From Sphingomonas sp. (lineage in GTDB: Bacteria; Pseudomonadota; Alphaproteobacteria; Sphingomonadales; Sphingomonadaceae), in the NCBI RefSeq assembly GCF_024508665.1, contig NZ_JANINP010000007.1, positions 1,054,001-1,118,000 on the forward strand: a stretch of 64,000 nt of DNA, in the 5' to 3' direction. A program made the position numbers and the translations under genes. Each line of letters opens with the position of its first letter. Positions within the stretch are counted from its first letter, which is position 1. The notes beneath the pieces are model-generated. The model saw only the letters and a list, made by a program, of their open reading frames with translations, ran no database searches and was not told the origin of the DNA. This document shows, in pieces, positions 53,992 to 60,991 of the stretch.

Positions 53992-54639
53992 TCAGAACCG
54001 GAAGCCGATACCCATACCGGCGACGATCGGGTCGATCTTGACGCGCGCCGTACGCAGGGTCGCGCCGCTGGTCAGGCGAGCGGTTGTCTTCATGTCGATA
54101 TATTTGATGTCGAAATTCACGAACACCTTCTTGCTCACCGGGATGTCGACGCCGGCCTGCAGCGCATAGCCGAAACTGTCGTCGATCTTGACCTTGGTCG
54201 CGCCCAGCGCGCTGTTGAGCGAAGGCGTCGCCTTCGCCGAATAGAAGACCGAATAGTTGATGCCCGCGCCCAGATAGGGGCGAATTTTGCCCTCAGGCGC
54301 GAAGTGATATTGGAGAGTCAGGGTCGGCGGCAGCACCCAGGTATTGGCGACATCGCCAAGGCCCGAGATCGTTCCGCGGCCCGATACGCTGTGCTTGGTC
54401 GTCGCCAGAATCAGCTCCGCGCCGATATGATTGGTCGCCATATAGGTGAAGTCGACTTCCGGCATGACGCTATCGCCGACTCCGACCTTGCTTCCCGGGA
54501 TGCCGGATACCTCGCCGGAGCGTTCGTTCGGCGCGACCACGATGGCGCGGGCGCGGACCAGCACGTCGCCTTCTTTTGCCAAGGCCGGCGTGACGGCAAA
54601 CGCCGCAGCCACACCCGCGAGCAAGATTACTTTCCTCAT
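53992..54639 (-). CDS. ompW: OmpW-family outer-membrane protein
   Basis: 215 residues from ATG 54639 with GGAGG 7 nt upstream. The signal peptide ends TPALA. The mature part is an eight-strand beta-barrel: DVLVRARAIVVAPNE, HIGAELILATTKHSV, LPPTLTLQYHFAPEGKIRPYLGAGINYSVFY, and the final GMGIGFRF. OmpW proteins form narrow hydrophobic channels and are often induced under low oxygen through FNR. A TTGA-N6-GCAA box and a TACGTA site lie upstream, divergent with fixL. Confidence 0.92.
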   Translation of the reverse strand: MRKVILLAGVAAAFAVTPALAKEGDVLVRARAIVVAPNERSGEVSGIPGSKVGVGDSVMPEVDFTYMATNHIGAELILATTKHSVSGRGTISGLGDVANTWVLPPTLTLQYHFAPEGKIRPYLGAGINYSVFYSAKATPSLNSALGATKVKIDDSFGYALQAGVDIPVSKKVFVNFDIKYIDMKTTARLTSGATLRTARVKIDPIVAGMGIGFRF

Positions 54640-54692
54640 GAATATACCTCCAGTTGACGGCGTGTCGCTATCCGCTGGAAGCCGCGGGCACT

Positions 54693-54706
54693 TTGATCGC
54701 ACGCAA
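54693..54706. promoter_or_regulatory. FNR/FixK-type box between ompW and fixL
   Basis: TTGATCGCACGCAA fits the FNR/FixK pattern TTG(A/C)-N6-(T/G)CAA, with one perfect TTGAT half. It is 53 nt upstream of the ompW start and 70 nt upstream of the chosen fixL start. The FNR-type protein encoded at 57363 has the matching E-x2-SR recognition helix. Confidence 0.55.
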
Positions 54707-54716
54707 CAAATGCCGC

Positions 54717-54730
54717 TACGTAAATTCCCG
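54717..54730 (+). promoter_or_regulatory. TACGTA-N4-CCCG motif, candidate FixJ site
   Basis: TACGTAAATTCCCG lies 46 nt before the fixL start, 10 nt from the FNR-type box. It could give FixJ autoregulation of fixLJ or control of ompW. Confidence 0.35.
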
Positions 54731-54776
54731 TATGGGCGGTGCCGGCATCTTGGCCGATCAGCGACGCGTGCATGCC

Positions 54777-56303
54777 ATGACCATCATCGATCCCGATTTG
54801 CCCGGCTCTTCGCTCGACGCCGAGCTCGCATCGTTCGTCGCCAGCGCGACCGACCGCGCGCTTTTCCTGACCGCGCCGGACGGCAGGATCGCGAGCTGGA
54901 ACCGGGGTGCCGAGCTACTCACCGGGTGGCGTGCGGACCAAGTCAAAGGGCAATCGGTCGCCTTGCTCTACACCGTGCAGGATTCGGGAGCGGGCAGGCC
55001 CCTCGACGATCGCACGGCAGCCGCTGCCTCGACATCGCCACTGCGGTTCGAAGGCTGGCGAATCCGCAAGGACGGATCCGAATTCCTCGCCGATGTCACG
55101 ATCTTCGCCTTGCGCAACGAGGACGGATCGATCCGGGGGTTCGGCCAGAGCGTGCAGGACGTGACCTCGCGGAAGGCGACCGAACAGGGTCTTGCCGAGC
55201 GCGAGATGCACGTCCGCTCCATCCTGGCGACCGTGCCGGACGCGATGGTGGTGATCGACGAACGTGGCATCATCGTCTCGTTCAGTGCCGCCGCCGAACG
55301 GCTGTTCGGCTTTGCCGAAACCGAGGTCGTCGGGCGCAACATCAGCATGCTGATGCCCAATCCCGACCATGACCGGCACGACGATTATATCGCGCGCTAT
55401 CTGGCAAGCGGCGAACGCCGCATCATCGGAATCGGCCGCGTGGTCGTGGGGCGGCGGCGCGACGGCAGTTCGTTTCCGATGGAATTGTCGGTCGGAGAGG
55501 TCAATGCGGACGGCTATCGCATTTTCACCGGCTTCATCCGCGATCTCACCGAACAGCAGCAGTCCGAACTGAAGCTCAAGGAACTGCAATCGGAATTGAT
55601 CCACGTCTCCCGGGTGAGCGCGATGGGGACGATGGCCTCGACTCTGGCGCACGAGCTGAACCAGCCCCTGACCGCGATCGCCAATTATATGGAAGCCGCT
55701 CGTGAGCTGCTCGATCGGCCAGGCGAGGATGTGCGCGAATATATCGAGGAGGCGATCGAACAGTCGGCCAAGGAAGCGCTAAGGGCCGGGCAGATCGTTC
55801 GCAGGTTGCGCGATTTCGTCGCCCGCGGGGAAATGACGCGCCGCGTCGAAAGCCTGCCGGCGATGATCGAGGATGCGAGCCGCCTGGCATTGACCGGCGC
55901 GCGCGAGCGTGGCGTTCGGGCGTTCTTCCATCTCGATCCTGCGGCGAGCGAGGCCTTTGTCGATCGCGTTCAGATCCAGCAGGTGCTGGTCAACCTCATC
56001 CGGAACGGCGTCGAGGCGATCGGCGATCGGAAGATTCGCGACATCACCATATCGACATCGCGCGAACCGAATGGAATGATCCGCTTGTCGGTAGCGGATA
56101 CTGGGGCCGGACTTGATCCAGAACTGGCGCCGCAATTGTTTCAGGCGTTCGCGAGCACGAAGGAAAGCGGCATGGGCCTTGGTCTGTCGATCTGTCGCAC
56201 CATTGTCGAAGCGCATGGCGGCCGGATATGGGCCGAGGACAATGCCGGCGGCGGTACGATTTTCAATTTTACTGTTCAGAGCGGGGAGACCGACGATGAG
56301 TGA
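54777..56303 (+). CDS. fixL: Haem-based oxygen sensor kinase FixL
   Basis: 508 residues from ATG 54777; ATG 54732 is the longer alternative and neither has a clear ribosome site. A first PAS (about 15-125) is followed by the haem-PAS (about 135-260): DHDRHDDYIARY with proximal His201, and IIGIGRVVVGRRRDG with the ligand-sensing Arg221, matching His200 and Arg220 of Bradyrhizobium FixL. HisKA has AHELNQPLTAI with His292, then HATPase (NLIRNGVEAI, DTGAGL, GMGLGLSIC). No membrane segment is seen. Oxygen binding should switch the kinase off; under low oxygen it phosphorylates FixJ, encoded with an 8-nt overlap. Confidence 0.95.
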   Translation: MTIIDPDLPGSSLDAELASFVASATDRALFLTAPDGRIASWNRGAELLTGWRADQVKGQSVALLYTVQDSGAGRPLDDRTAAAASTSPLRFEGWRIRKDGSEFLADVTIFALRNEDGSIRGFGQSVQDVTSRKATEQGLAEREMHVRSILATVPDAMVVIDERGIIVSFSAAAERLFGFAETEVVGRNISMLMPNPDHDRHDDYIARYLASGERRIIGIGRVVVGRRRDGSSFPMELSVGEVNADGYRIFTGFIRDLTEQQQSELKLKELQSELIHVSRVSAMGTMASTLAHELNQPLTAIANYMEAARELLDRPGEDVREYIEEAIEQSAKEALRAGQIVRRLRDFVARGEMTRRVESLPAMIEDASRLALTGARERGVRAFFHLDPAASEAFVDRVQIQQVLVNLIRNGVEAIGDRKIRDITISTSREPNGMIRLSVADTGAGLDPELAPQLFQAFASTKESGMGLGLSICRTIVEAHGGRIWAEDNAGGGTIFNFTVQSGETDDE

Positions 56304-56910
56304 GCGGCGATTGGTTCATATCGTCGACGATGAGGATTCCATCCGGCGGTCGGCAAGCTTCATGCTGCGCACTTCCGGGTTCGACACGCGGACCTATCCG
56401 TCGGGCGTCGAATTCCTGAAGGAGGCCAAGCACGCCAATCCGGGATGCGTGCTGCTGGACGTCCGCATGCCGGAAATGGACGGCATGGAAGTTCAGCGCG
56501 AACTGAACGAACGCGGTATCGGGCTGCCGGTCATCGTCCTGACCGGCCATGGCGACATTTCTATCGCCGTGCAGGCAATGAAAGCCGGCGCGGTCGACTT
56601 CCTCGAAAAGCCGTTCGAGAAGGGGCAATTGATGCTCGCGCTCGATGCGGGCTTCGCCCGGCTGGAGCGACGCGAGGAGGCGGCGACCACCACGCACGAC
56701 GCAGAAGTGCGCATCGCCGCGCTGACCGCGCGCGAGCAGGAAGTATTGCAGGGGCTCGCACGCGGGCATCCCAACAAGACGATTGCCTATGACCTGGGCA
56801 TCTCGCCGCGCACGGTGGAGGTGCACCGCGCCAACCTCATGACCAAGCTGGAGGTCCGCAGCCTTTCGGAAGCGCTGCGTATCGCGTTCGCGGCCGGTTT
56901 GGAAAGCTGA
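56296..56910 (+). CDS. fixJ: Response regulator FixJ
   Basis: 204 residues from ATG 56296 (GGGGAG upstream), overlapping fixL by 8 nt. The receiver (about 5-120) has VHIVDDEDSIRRSASFMLRTSGF, acceptor Asp55 in LLDVRMPEMDG, LTGHGDISIAVQAMKAGAVDFLEKPF, and a LuxR-type DNA-binding domain (about 140-200; LTAREQEVLQGLARGHPNKTIAYDLGISPRTVEVHRANLM). All segments are FixJ-specific. When phosphorylated it should activate genes for micro-oxic life, including the FNR-type gene 450 nt downstream. Confidence 0.95.
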   Translation: MSERRLVHIVDDEDSIRRSASFMLRTSGFDTRTYPSGVEFLKEAKHANPGCVLLDVRMPEMDGMEVQRELNERGIGLPVIVLTGHGDISIAVQAMKAGAVDFLEKPFEKGQLMLALDAGFARLERREEAATTTHDAEVRIAALTAREQEVLQGLARGHPNKTIAYDLGISPRTVEVHRANLMTKLEVRSLSEALRIAFAAGLES

Positions 56911-56922
56911 TCTGCGGATCAT

Positions 56923-56928
56923 TACGTA
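56923..56928 (+). promoter_or_regulatory. TACGTA core, candidate FixJ site
   Basis: TTACGTAAC occurs in the 54-nt gap before the stand-alone receiver gene. The downstream CCCG part is absent (GGCCCC instead), so it is a weaker member of the set. It could uncouple the receiver-FNR pair from fixLJ. Confidence 0.3.
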
Positions 56929-56964
56929 ACGACGGCCCCTGACGACCATGCGACGGATGCGACC

Positions 56965-57357
56965 ATGAACAATGGCGCATCCCCCCATTCGGACCCGGCG
57001 GTAGACCTGCAGCGAGTGGTCCTGTTGATCGAAGATGACGAAGCCGTGCGGCGATCGTTGCAGATGCTGCTCCACTGGCGTGGCTATGACGTGCGCTCGT
57101 TCGCGGGTGCGGCGCCAGTGCTCGAGGGGCATGTCATGGACGATGCGGACGTGCTGATCGCCGATTACCGCCTTCCCGACGGCGACGGCCTCAGCGTGCT
57201 GCGCGCACTCCGCAGGGCGGATTGGAAAGGCAAGGCCATTCTGATCACCGCCTTTCCTTCACCCACGCTGACGGAAGCGGCGCGCGCCGCCGGGTTCGAC
57301 GCCGTACTCGAAAAGCCGTTGCGTCAGCACGACCTGATCGGCGCCCTGGCGGGCTGA
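56965..57357 (+). CDS. Stand-alone receiver domain protein
   Basis: 130 residues from ATG 56965. It is a single CheY-like receiver: VVLLIEDDEAVRRSLQMLL, phospho-acceptor Asp67 in IADYRLPDGDGLSVL, ILITAF and VLEKPLRQHDLIGAL. There is no output domain. Placed between fixJ and the FNR-type gene (5-nt gap), it may compete for phosphate from FixL or another kinase and so tune the cascade, as single-domain receivers do elsewhere. This role is inference. Confidence 0.9.
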   Translation: MNNGASPHSDPAVDLQRVVLLIEDDEAVRRSLQMLLHWRGYDVRSFAGAAPVLEGHVMDDADVLIADYRLPDGDGLSVLRALRRADWKGKAILITAFPSPTLTEAARAAGFDAVLEKPLRQHDLIGALAG

Positions 57358-57362
57358 CCTCG

Positions 57363-58094
57363 ATGGCATCCGTCGCTTTAGCCTGGCCCGAGACAGACGG
57401 CCGTGCAGCTCCGGCACCCGATCCGCGTTGCTTGCGATGCATCGGCCGGCAACAGTCGATCTGCGCCGACCTGCCAGCCGATATCTTGCAGGAATTGGCG
57501 CGCATCGGTCGCGTGCGCCAGTTGCGCCGCGGCGAGGTATTGTCGTGGGAAGGCGACGAAGTCTACGACGTCGGTAACGTACGCGACGGCGCGCTCAAAC
57601 TTACCGCTTCGCTTCGAGACGGTCGCGAACAGATACTCGGCGTCGCCTGGCCCGGCTCTTTCGTCGGCGAATTGTTCGCGGGCCAATGGGCTTACAGGGC
57701 GACCGCGCTGGCTGCGACGACGGTCTGCGTGTTTCGGCGCACGGACCTCAATATCCTGGCGGCAGGCCGCCCCGCCGTCGCAACTTCGTTGCTGCGACGT
57801 CTTTCGAACGATCTCGACACCGCGCGCCGATCGATCCTTTTCCTCGGCCGCAAGACCGCCGAGGAACGCGTCGCATCGCTGCTGATCGACATGCGCCGAT
57901 CGATGCCGTGCGATGCCACCGGAGCGACTCCCATGTCTCTGAACCGCCAGCAGATGGCGGACCTTCTCGGCCTGACGATCGAAACCGTCAGCCGAAAAAT
58001 ACGCCGGTTCGAACGGGCGGGGATCATCCTGCTGGTCGAGACGCGCTTGTTTCGCGTGCTCGACGATGTCGGCCTTGCCAGGTTGGCCGGCTAA
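57363..58094 (+). CDS. fnrL: FNR-type transcription regulator with Fe-S cysteines
   Basis: 243 residues from ATG 57363, 5 nt after the receiver gene. The N-terminal CLRCIGRQQSIC has Cys23-x2-Cys26-x7-Cys34, and Cys122 (TTVCVFRR) sits at the place of the fourth FNR ligand, so an oxygen-labile 4Fe-4S cluster is likely. A cyclic-nucleotide-like beta-roll (about 35-140) is followed by the dimer helix LGRKTAEERVASLLIDM. The HTH has LNRQQMADLLGLTIETVSRKIRRF, where E-T-V-S-R is the FNR recognition pattern for TTGAT half-sites. It is thus FnrL/FnrN-like rather than a cluster-free FixK, although it occupies the usual fixK place. Confidence 0.88.
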   Translation: MASVALAWPETDGRAAPAPDPRCLRCIGRQQSICADLPADILQELARIGRVRQLRRGEVLSWEGDEVYDVGNVRDGALKLTASLRDGREQILGVAWPGSFVGELFAGQWAYRATALAATTVCVFRRTDLNILAAGRPAVATSLLRRLSNDLDTARRSILFLGRKTAEERVASLLIDMRRSMPCDATGATPMSLNRQQMADLLGLTIETVSRKIRRFERAGIILLVETRLFRVLDDVGLARLAG

Positions 58095-58117
58095 AACAAT
58101 GATCTGATCCGGGAATC

Positions 58118-58131
58118 TACGCATCGTCCCG
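58118..58131 (+). promoter_or_regulatory. TACGCA-N4-CCCG motif, candidate FixJ site
   Basis: TACGCATCGTCCCG lies in the 216-nt gap before the third Usp gene, 179 nt from its start. It has one core mismatch. The rest of the gap shows no clear gene or hairpin. Confidence 0.25.
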
Positions 58132-58310
58132 ACGGCAGGGCGGGTGCAGGATCACCAACATGCCCTGGTTGCCGGCGACGGCCTGCTTCCACCTCGCAGC
58201 GCACTCGCTCCTTCCGGGCGGGTATGTGACGGTGCGGAAGCAGCAGGCGGCGGATCTGGTGTGAATGACGCGGTAAAACGAGCTTTCCCTTTCAGCCTGA
58301 GGATGATGCG

Positions 58311-59132
58311 ATGACCGGAACGATGCTGGCGGTGATAGACGACGTCGAGAGCGGCGCAGGCACCATCCGTACGATCGCGGCACGCGCGGAGCGTCACGAT
58401 GCGCGCCTGATCATCTATCTGCTGACGCCAGGGCCGCTTGCCGCGCCGGAGCTTGCGCCCTTCGGCGTCCTCTATCTGCCGGACCAGGTGTTGCAGGCCG
58501 ATTCCGAGGAACAGGTCGCGAAACTGCGTTCCAAACTCGTCGGCTCGCCGGTGGACTTGGACATTCGAGGATTGTTCGACGACGTCGCCTGGCTGGCCGG
58601 CGACGTGCGGCGCGCGCGACCGATCGCCGATCTCGCCATCATCGGCTCGCACGAAACCTGGGCGATCCCTTATCTGTACCGGCGTGTCACCGAGATGCTG
58701 GCGCTGGCTTCGGGCGGGCCGCTCGTCATCCTGCCGCCGGGCCGCTCGCTGGCCACGGTCAACCACGCGGTCCTTGCGTGGAAGCCTTCGGTCGAAGCCG
58801 TTCGCGCGCTCCACGACCTGGTCAGCCTGCTCGAGCCCGGCGCACGCGTCGATATCGTGAGTTGTGGCGACCAGCCGAGCCATGACGACGATTCACGCGG
58901 GCATGGCGTGGTCGCGGATTATCTCGAACATCACGGCTTCGAGGCGGGATCGGTCTGGCTTGAGCAGCGGTACGATGTCGCCGAGCAGCTCCAGACCTAT
59001 GCGCTTGAAATGGGTGCCGACTTGCTGGCGGCCGGAGCATTCGCGCACAGTCGGTTGCGCGAACTGGTATTCGGCGGCGTCACTGCCGGCTTGATCAGCC
59101 AGACGCGAATTCCGGTTCTGCTGTCGCGATAG
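58311..59132 (+). CDS. Universal stress protein-like (3)
   Basis: 273 residues from ATG 58311 (GAGG 9 nt upstream). The N-terminal half is a weak Usp-like fold. The second half (about 145-273) has AVLAWKPSVEAVRALHDLVSLL and ends LLAAGAFAHSRLRELVFGGVTAGLISQTRIPVLLSR, the Usp closing motif. It is followed after 3 nt by the MgtC/DUF4010 gene, so the two are one operon. It probably acts in stress tolerance with the other two Usp proteins of this block. Confidence 0.85.
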   Translation: MTGTMLAVIDDVESGAGTIRTIAARAERHDARLIIYLLTPGPLAAPELAPFGVLYLPDQVLQADSEEQVAKLRSKLVGSPVDLDIRGLFDDVAWLAGDVRRARPIADLAIIGSHETWAIPYLYRRVTEMLALASGGPLVILPPGRSLATVNHAVLAWKPSVEAVRALHDLVSLLEPGARVDIVSCGDQPSHDDDSRGHGVVADYLEHHGFEAGSVWLEQRYDVAEQLQTYALEMGADLLAAGAFAHSRLRELVFGGVTAGLISQTRIPVLLSR

Positions 59133-59135
59133 GTG

Positions 59136-60386
59136 ATGACGGGCGCCGGCCAATCACTGCTGTCGCTCGGCTTCGCGGTCGCGATCGGTCTGTTGGTCGG
59201 CCTCGAAAGGGGCTGGACGGGGCGCGGCGAGGACGATGGCCACCGCGTCGCCGGCATCCGGACCTTCGGCCTCCTCGGACTTGTCGGCGGTGTCGCGGGG
59301 TTGATGGCCGAGTGGATCGGGCTCGCGATCGTCGCGTTGAGCGGCATCGTCCTGATCGTCGGTTATTGGCGACAGACGGCGGCCAGCGACGGGCAGAGCG
59401 CGACCGGAGCGGTCGCCGGACTCCTGGTTCTGGGCCTGAGCGCGCTGGCCGCGTCCGGCCAGCCCGAAACGGCATTGGCCGGCGCCGCGATCGTGATGTT
59501 CCTCCTTTCGTCGCGCCAGACTCTCCACAAGCTGGTCAGCGACCTCACGGGCCAGGAAATACGCGCGGCAGCCGAGTTCGCCATCGTCGCTCTGGTCCTG
59601 TTCCCGCTTGCGCCCGATCGCGGCATGGGCCCGTTTGCAGCGATCAATCCACATCATCTGCTGCTCGTCGTAGTGCTGGTAAGCGGCATTTCCTTTGCCG
59701 GCTATCTGGCCGGCCACCATGTCTCGCGCGCGAAAGGCCCGATTCTCACGGCAGCCGTGGGAGCGCTCGTTTCGTCGACCGCGGTGACTGCCGCCCTTGC
59801 CCGCAGGATGCGGGGCGACGGCGATGAAACGGGTGGTCTGAGGGTCTCGTTGCTGATCGCCTCGATCATCGGTGGGCTGCGGGTCCTGGTGCTGATTGCA
59901 ATTCTGGCGCCGGCCGCGCTCGCCAATGCCGCCTATGCGATCCTTCCCGGTCTGGCGATCCTCGTCGCGGCGGCAGCCTGGTCCGGAGGCGGCGAAGCGC
60001 CGGCGACCGACGAAGGGCCGCCTGTCGGCAATCCGCTTGAACTCGGCGCGGCAGTGACATTCGCGGCGATCGCTGCGCTCGCGACCGTTGGTGCGCGACT
60101 GGCATCATCGACGTTCGGGTCCTCCGGCTCACTGATCGTTTACACCGCGACCGGCATGGCCGACGTGGATGCGGCGGTTCTCGCTTTCTCGTCCTTGACG
60201 ATCCCCGAGCAAGCCGTGCTGGCGGGCCCGGCCTTGGCTGCCCCGGTCGCCGCCAACATGCTTTTGAAGGCAGTCGTCACCATGATATTGTCGCGCAATC
60301 GGGCCGGGGTGGTGGCGGCATTACCGCTCTTCGCCTGCGCCGCGATCATCGTGTTCGCTGCAGCAATTATTTGGTTCCGCACCTGA
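59136..60386 (+). CDS. MgtC/SapB-DUF4010 membrane protein
   Basis: 416 residues from ATG 59136; GTG 59133 directly abuts the Usp stop. About twelve hydrophobic helices. The N-terminal MgtC-like part (about 8-135) has LGFAVAIGLLVGLERGW and HRVAGIRTFGLLGLVGG. The DUF4010 part (about 170-416) has AKGPILTAAVGALVSSTAVTAALARR and a helix-rich C-terminus. Function is not established; MgtC relatives affect ATP synthase or ion balance. No other partner than the Usp gene upstream. Confidence 0.88.
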   Translation: MTGAGQSLLSLGFAVAIGLLVGLERGWTGRGEDDGHRVAGIRTFGLLGLVGGVAGLMAEWIGLAIVALSGIVLIVGYWRQTAASDGQSATGAVAGLLVLGLSALAASGQPETALAGAAIVMFLLSSRQTLHKLVSDLTGQEIRAAAEFAIVALVLFPLAPDRGMGPFAAINPHHLLLVVVLVSGISFAGYLAGHHVSRAKGPILTAAVGALVSSTAVTAALARRMRGDGDETGGLRVSLLIASIIGGLRVLVLIAILAPAALANAAYAILPGLAILVAAAAWSGGGEAPATDEGPPVGNPLELGAAVTFAAIAALATVGARLASSTFGSSGSLIVYTATGMADVDAAVLAFSSLTIPEQAVLAGPALAAPVAANMLLKAVVTMILSRNRAGVVAALPLFACAAIIVFAAAIIWFRT

Positions 60387-60412
60387 TCGGCGCAGGCGGC
60401 GTCGAACTCACC

Positions 60413-60991
60413 TCAGCCGCCGCCGCTTCCCAGGACGAACATGTTGTCGAGCCATCGCTCGCGCTTCGCCGCGCTCTGTTCCACTGCGCCGTATAGAATG
60501 TGATGGACGGGCCTGATCCCGACGAACCGCAGGATGTTGCGCTCCAAGCTTTTCACGCTGTGCGAGCGGAACCACAGCGCATAGAACGCCGCGGGCATTC
60601 CCATCGTCACGACGACCGTGGCCGATTTGCCGCGCAGAAGGCCGCCGCCCAGCGACGCCTGGTCGTTCAGCGCAAATCCCGGGCGCATGACCTGTTCAAG
60701 GAACGCCTTGAGCAGAGCCGGCACGTCGCCGAGCCAGAGAGGATAGAAGAATACGATATGGTCGGCCCAGGCGATCGATGCCTGGGCGTCGACGATTGCC
60801 GGCGGCGGCTGTCGCTTTGCCCATTCGTCCCTCGATCGCAGGATCGGGACGTCTGTCTTCGCGAGATCGATCCGGCGTACCTCATGGTCCCAGGCAAGGG
60901 CCCCTTTGACGTAGCGATCGGCGAGCGCATGGATCAGTCGAGCCGGATCGGGATCGGGGTGGGCGTCAATCACCAGGATGCGCCGCTTCAT
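60413..60991 (-). CDS. Flavodoxin-fold NAD(P)H dehydrogenase (2)
   Basis: 192 residues from ATG 60991, whose start overlaps the stop of the upstream synthetase-acetyltransferase gene (ATGA). It has the flavodoxin-2 fold: ILVIDAHPDPDPARLIHAL, ADHIVFFYPLWLGDVPALLKAFLEQVM and VVVTMGMPAAFYALWFRSHSVKSLERNIL. It is related in fold, but not closely in sequence, to the reductase at 49325. Probably it reduces quinones or activates a potassium efflux system. Coupling to an acetyltransferase is unusual. Confidence 0.87.
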   Translation of the reverse strand: MKRRILVIDAHPDPDPARLIHALADRYVKGALAWDHEVRRIDLAKTDVPILRSRDEWAKRQPPPAIVDAQASIAWADHIVFFYPLWLGDVPALLKAFLEQVMRPGFALNDQASLGGGLLRGKSATVVVTMGMPAAFYALWFRSHSVKSLERNILRFVGIRPVHHILYGAVEQSAAKRERWLDNMFVLGSGGG

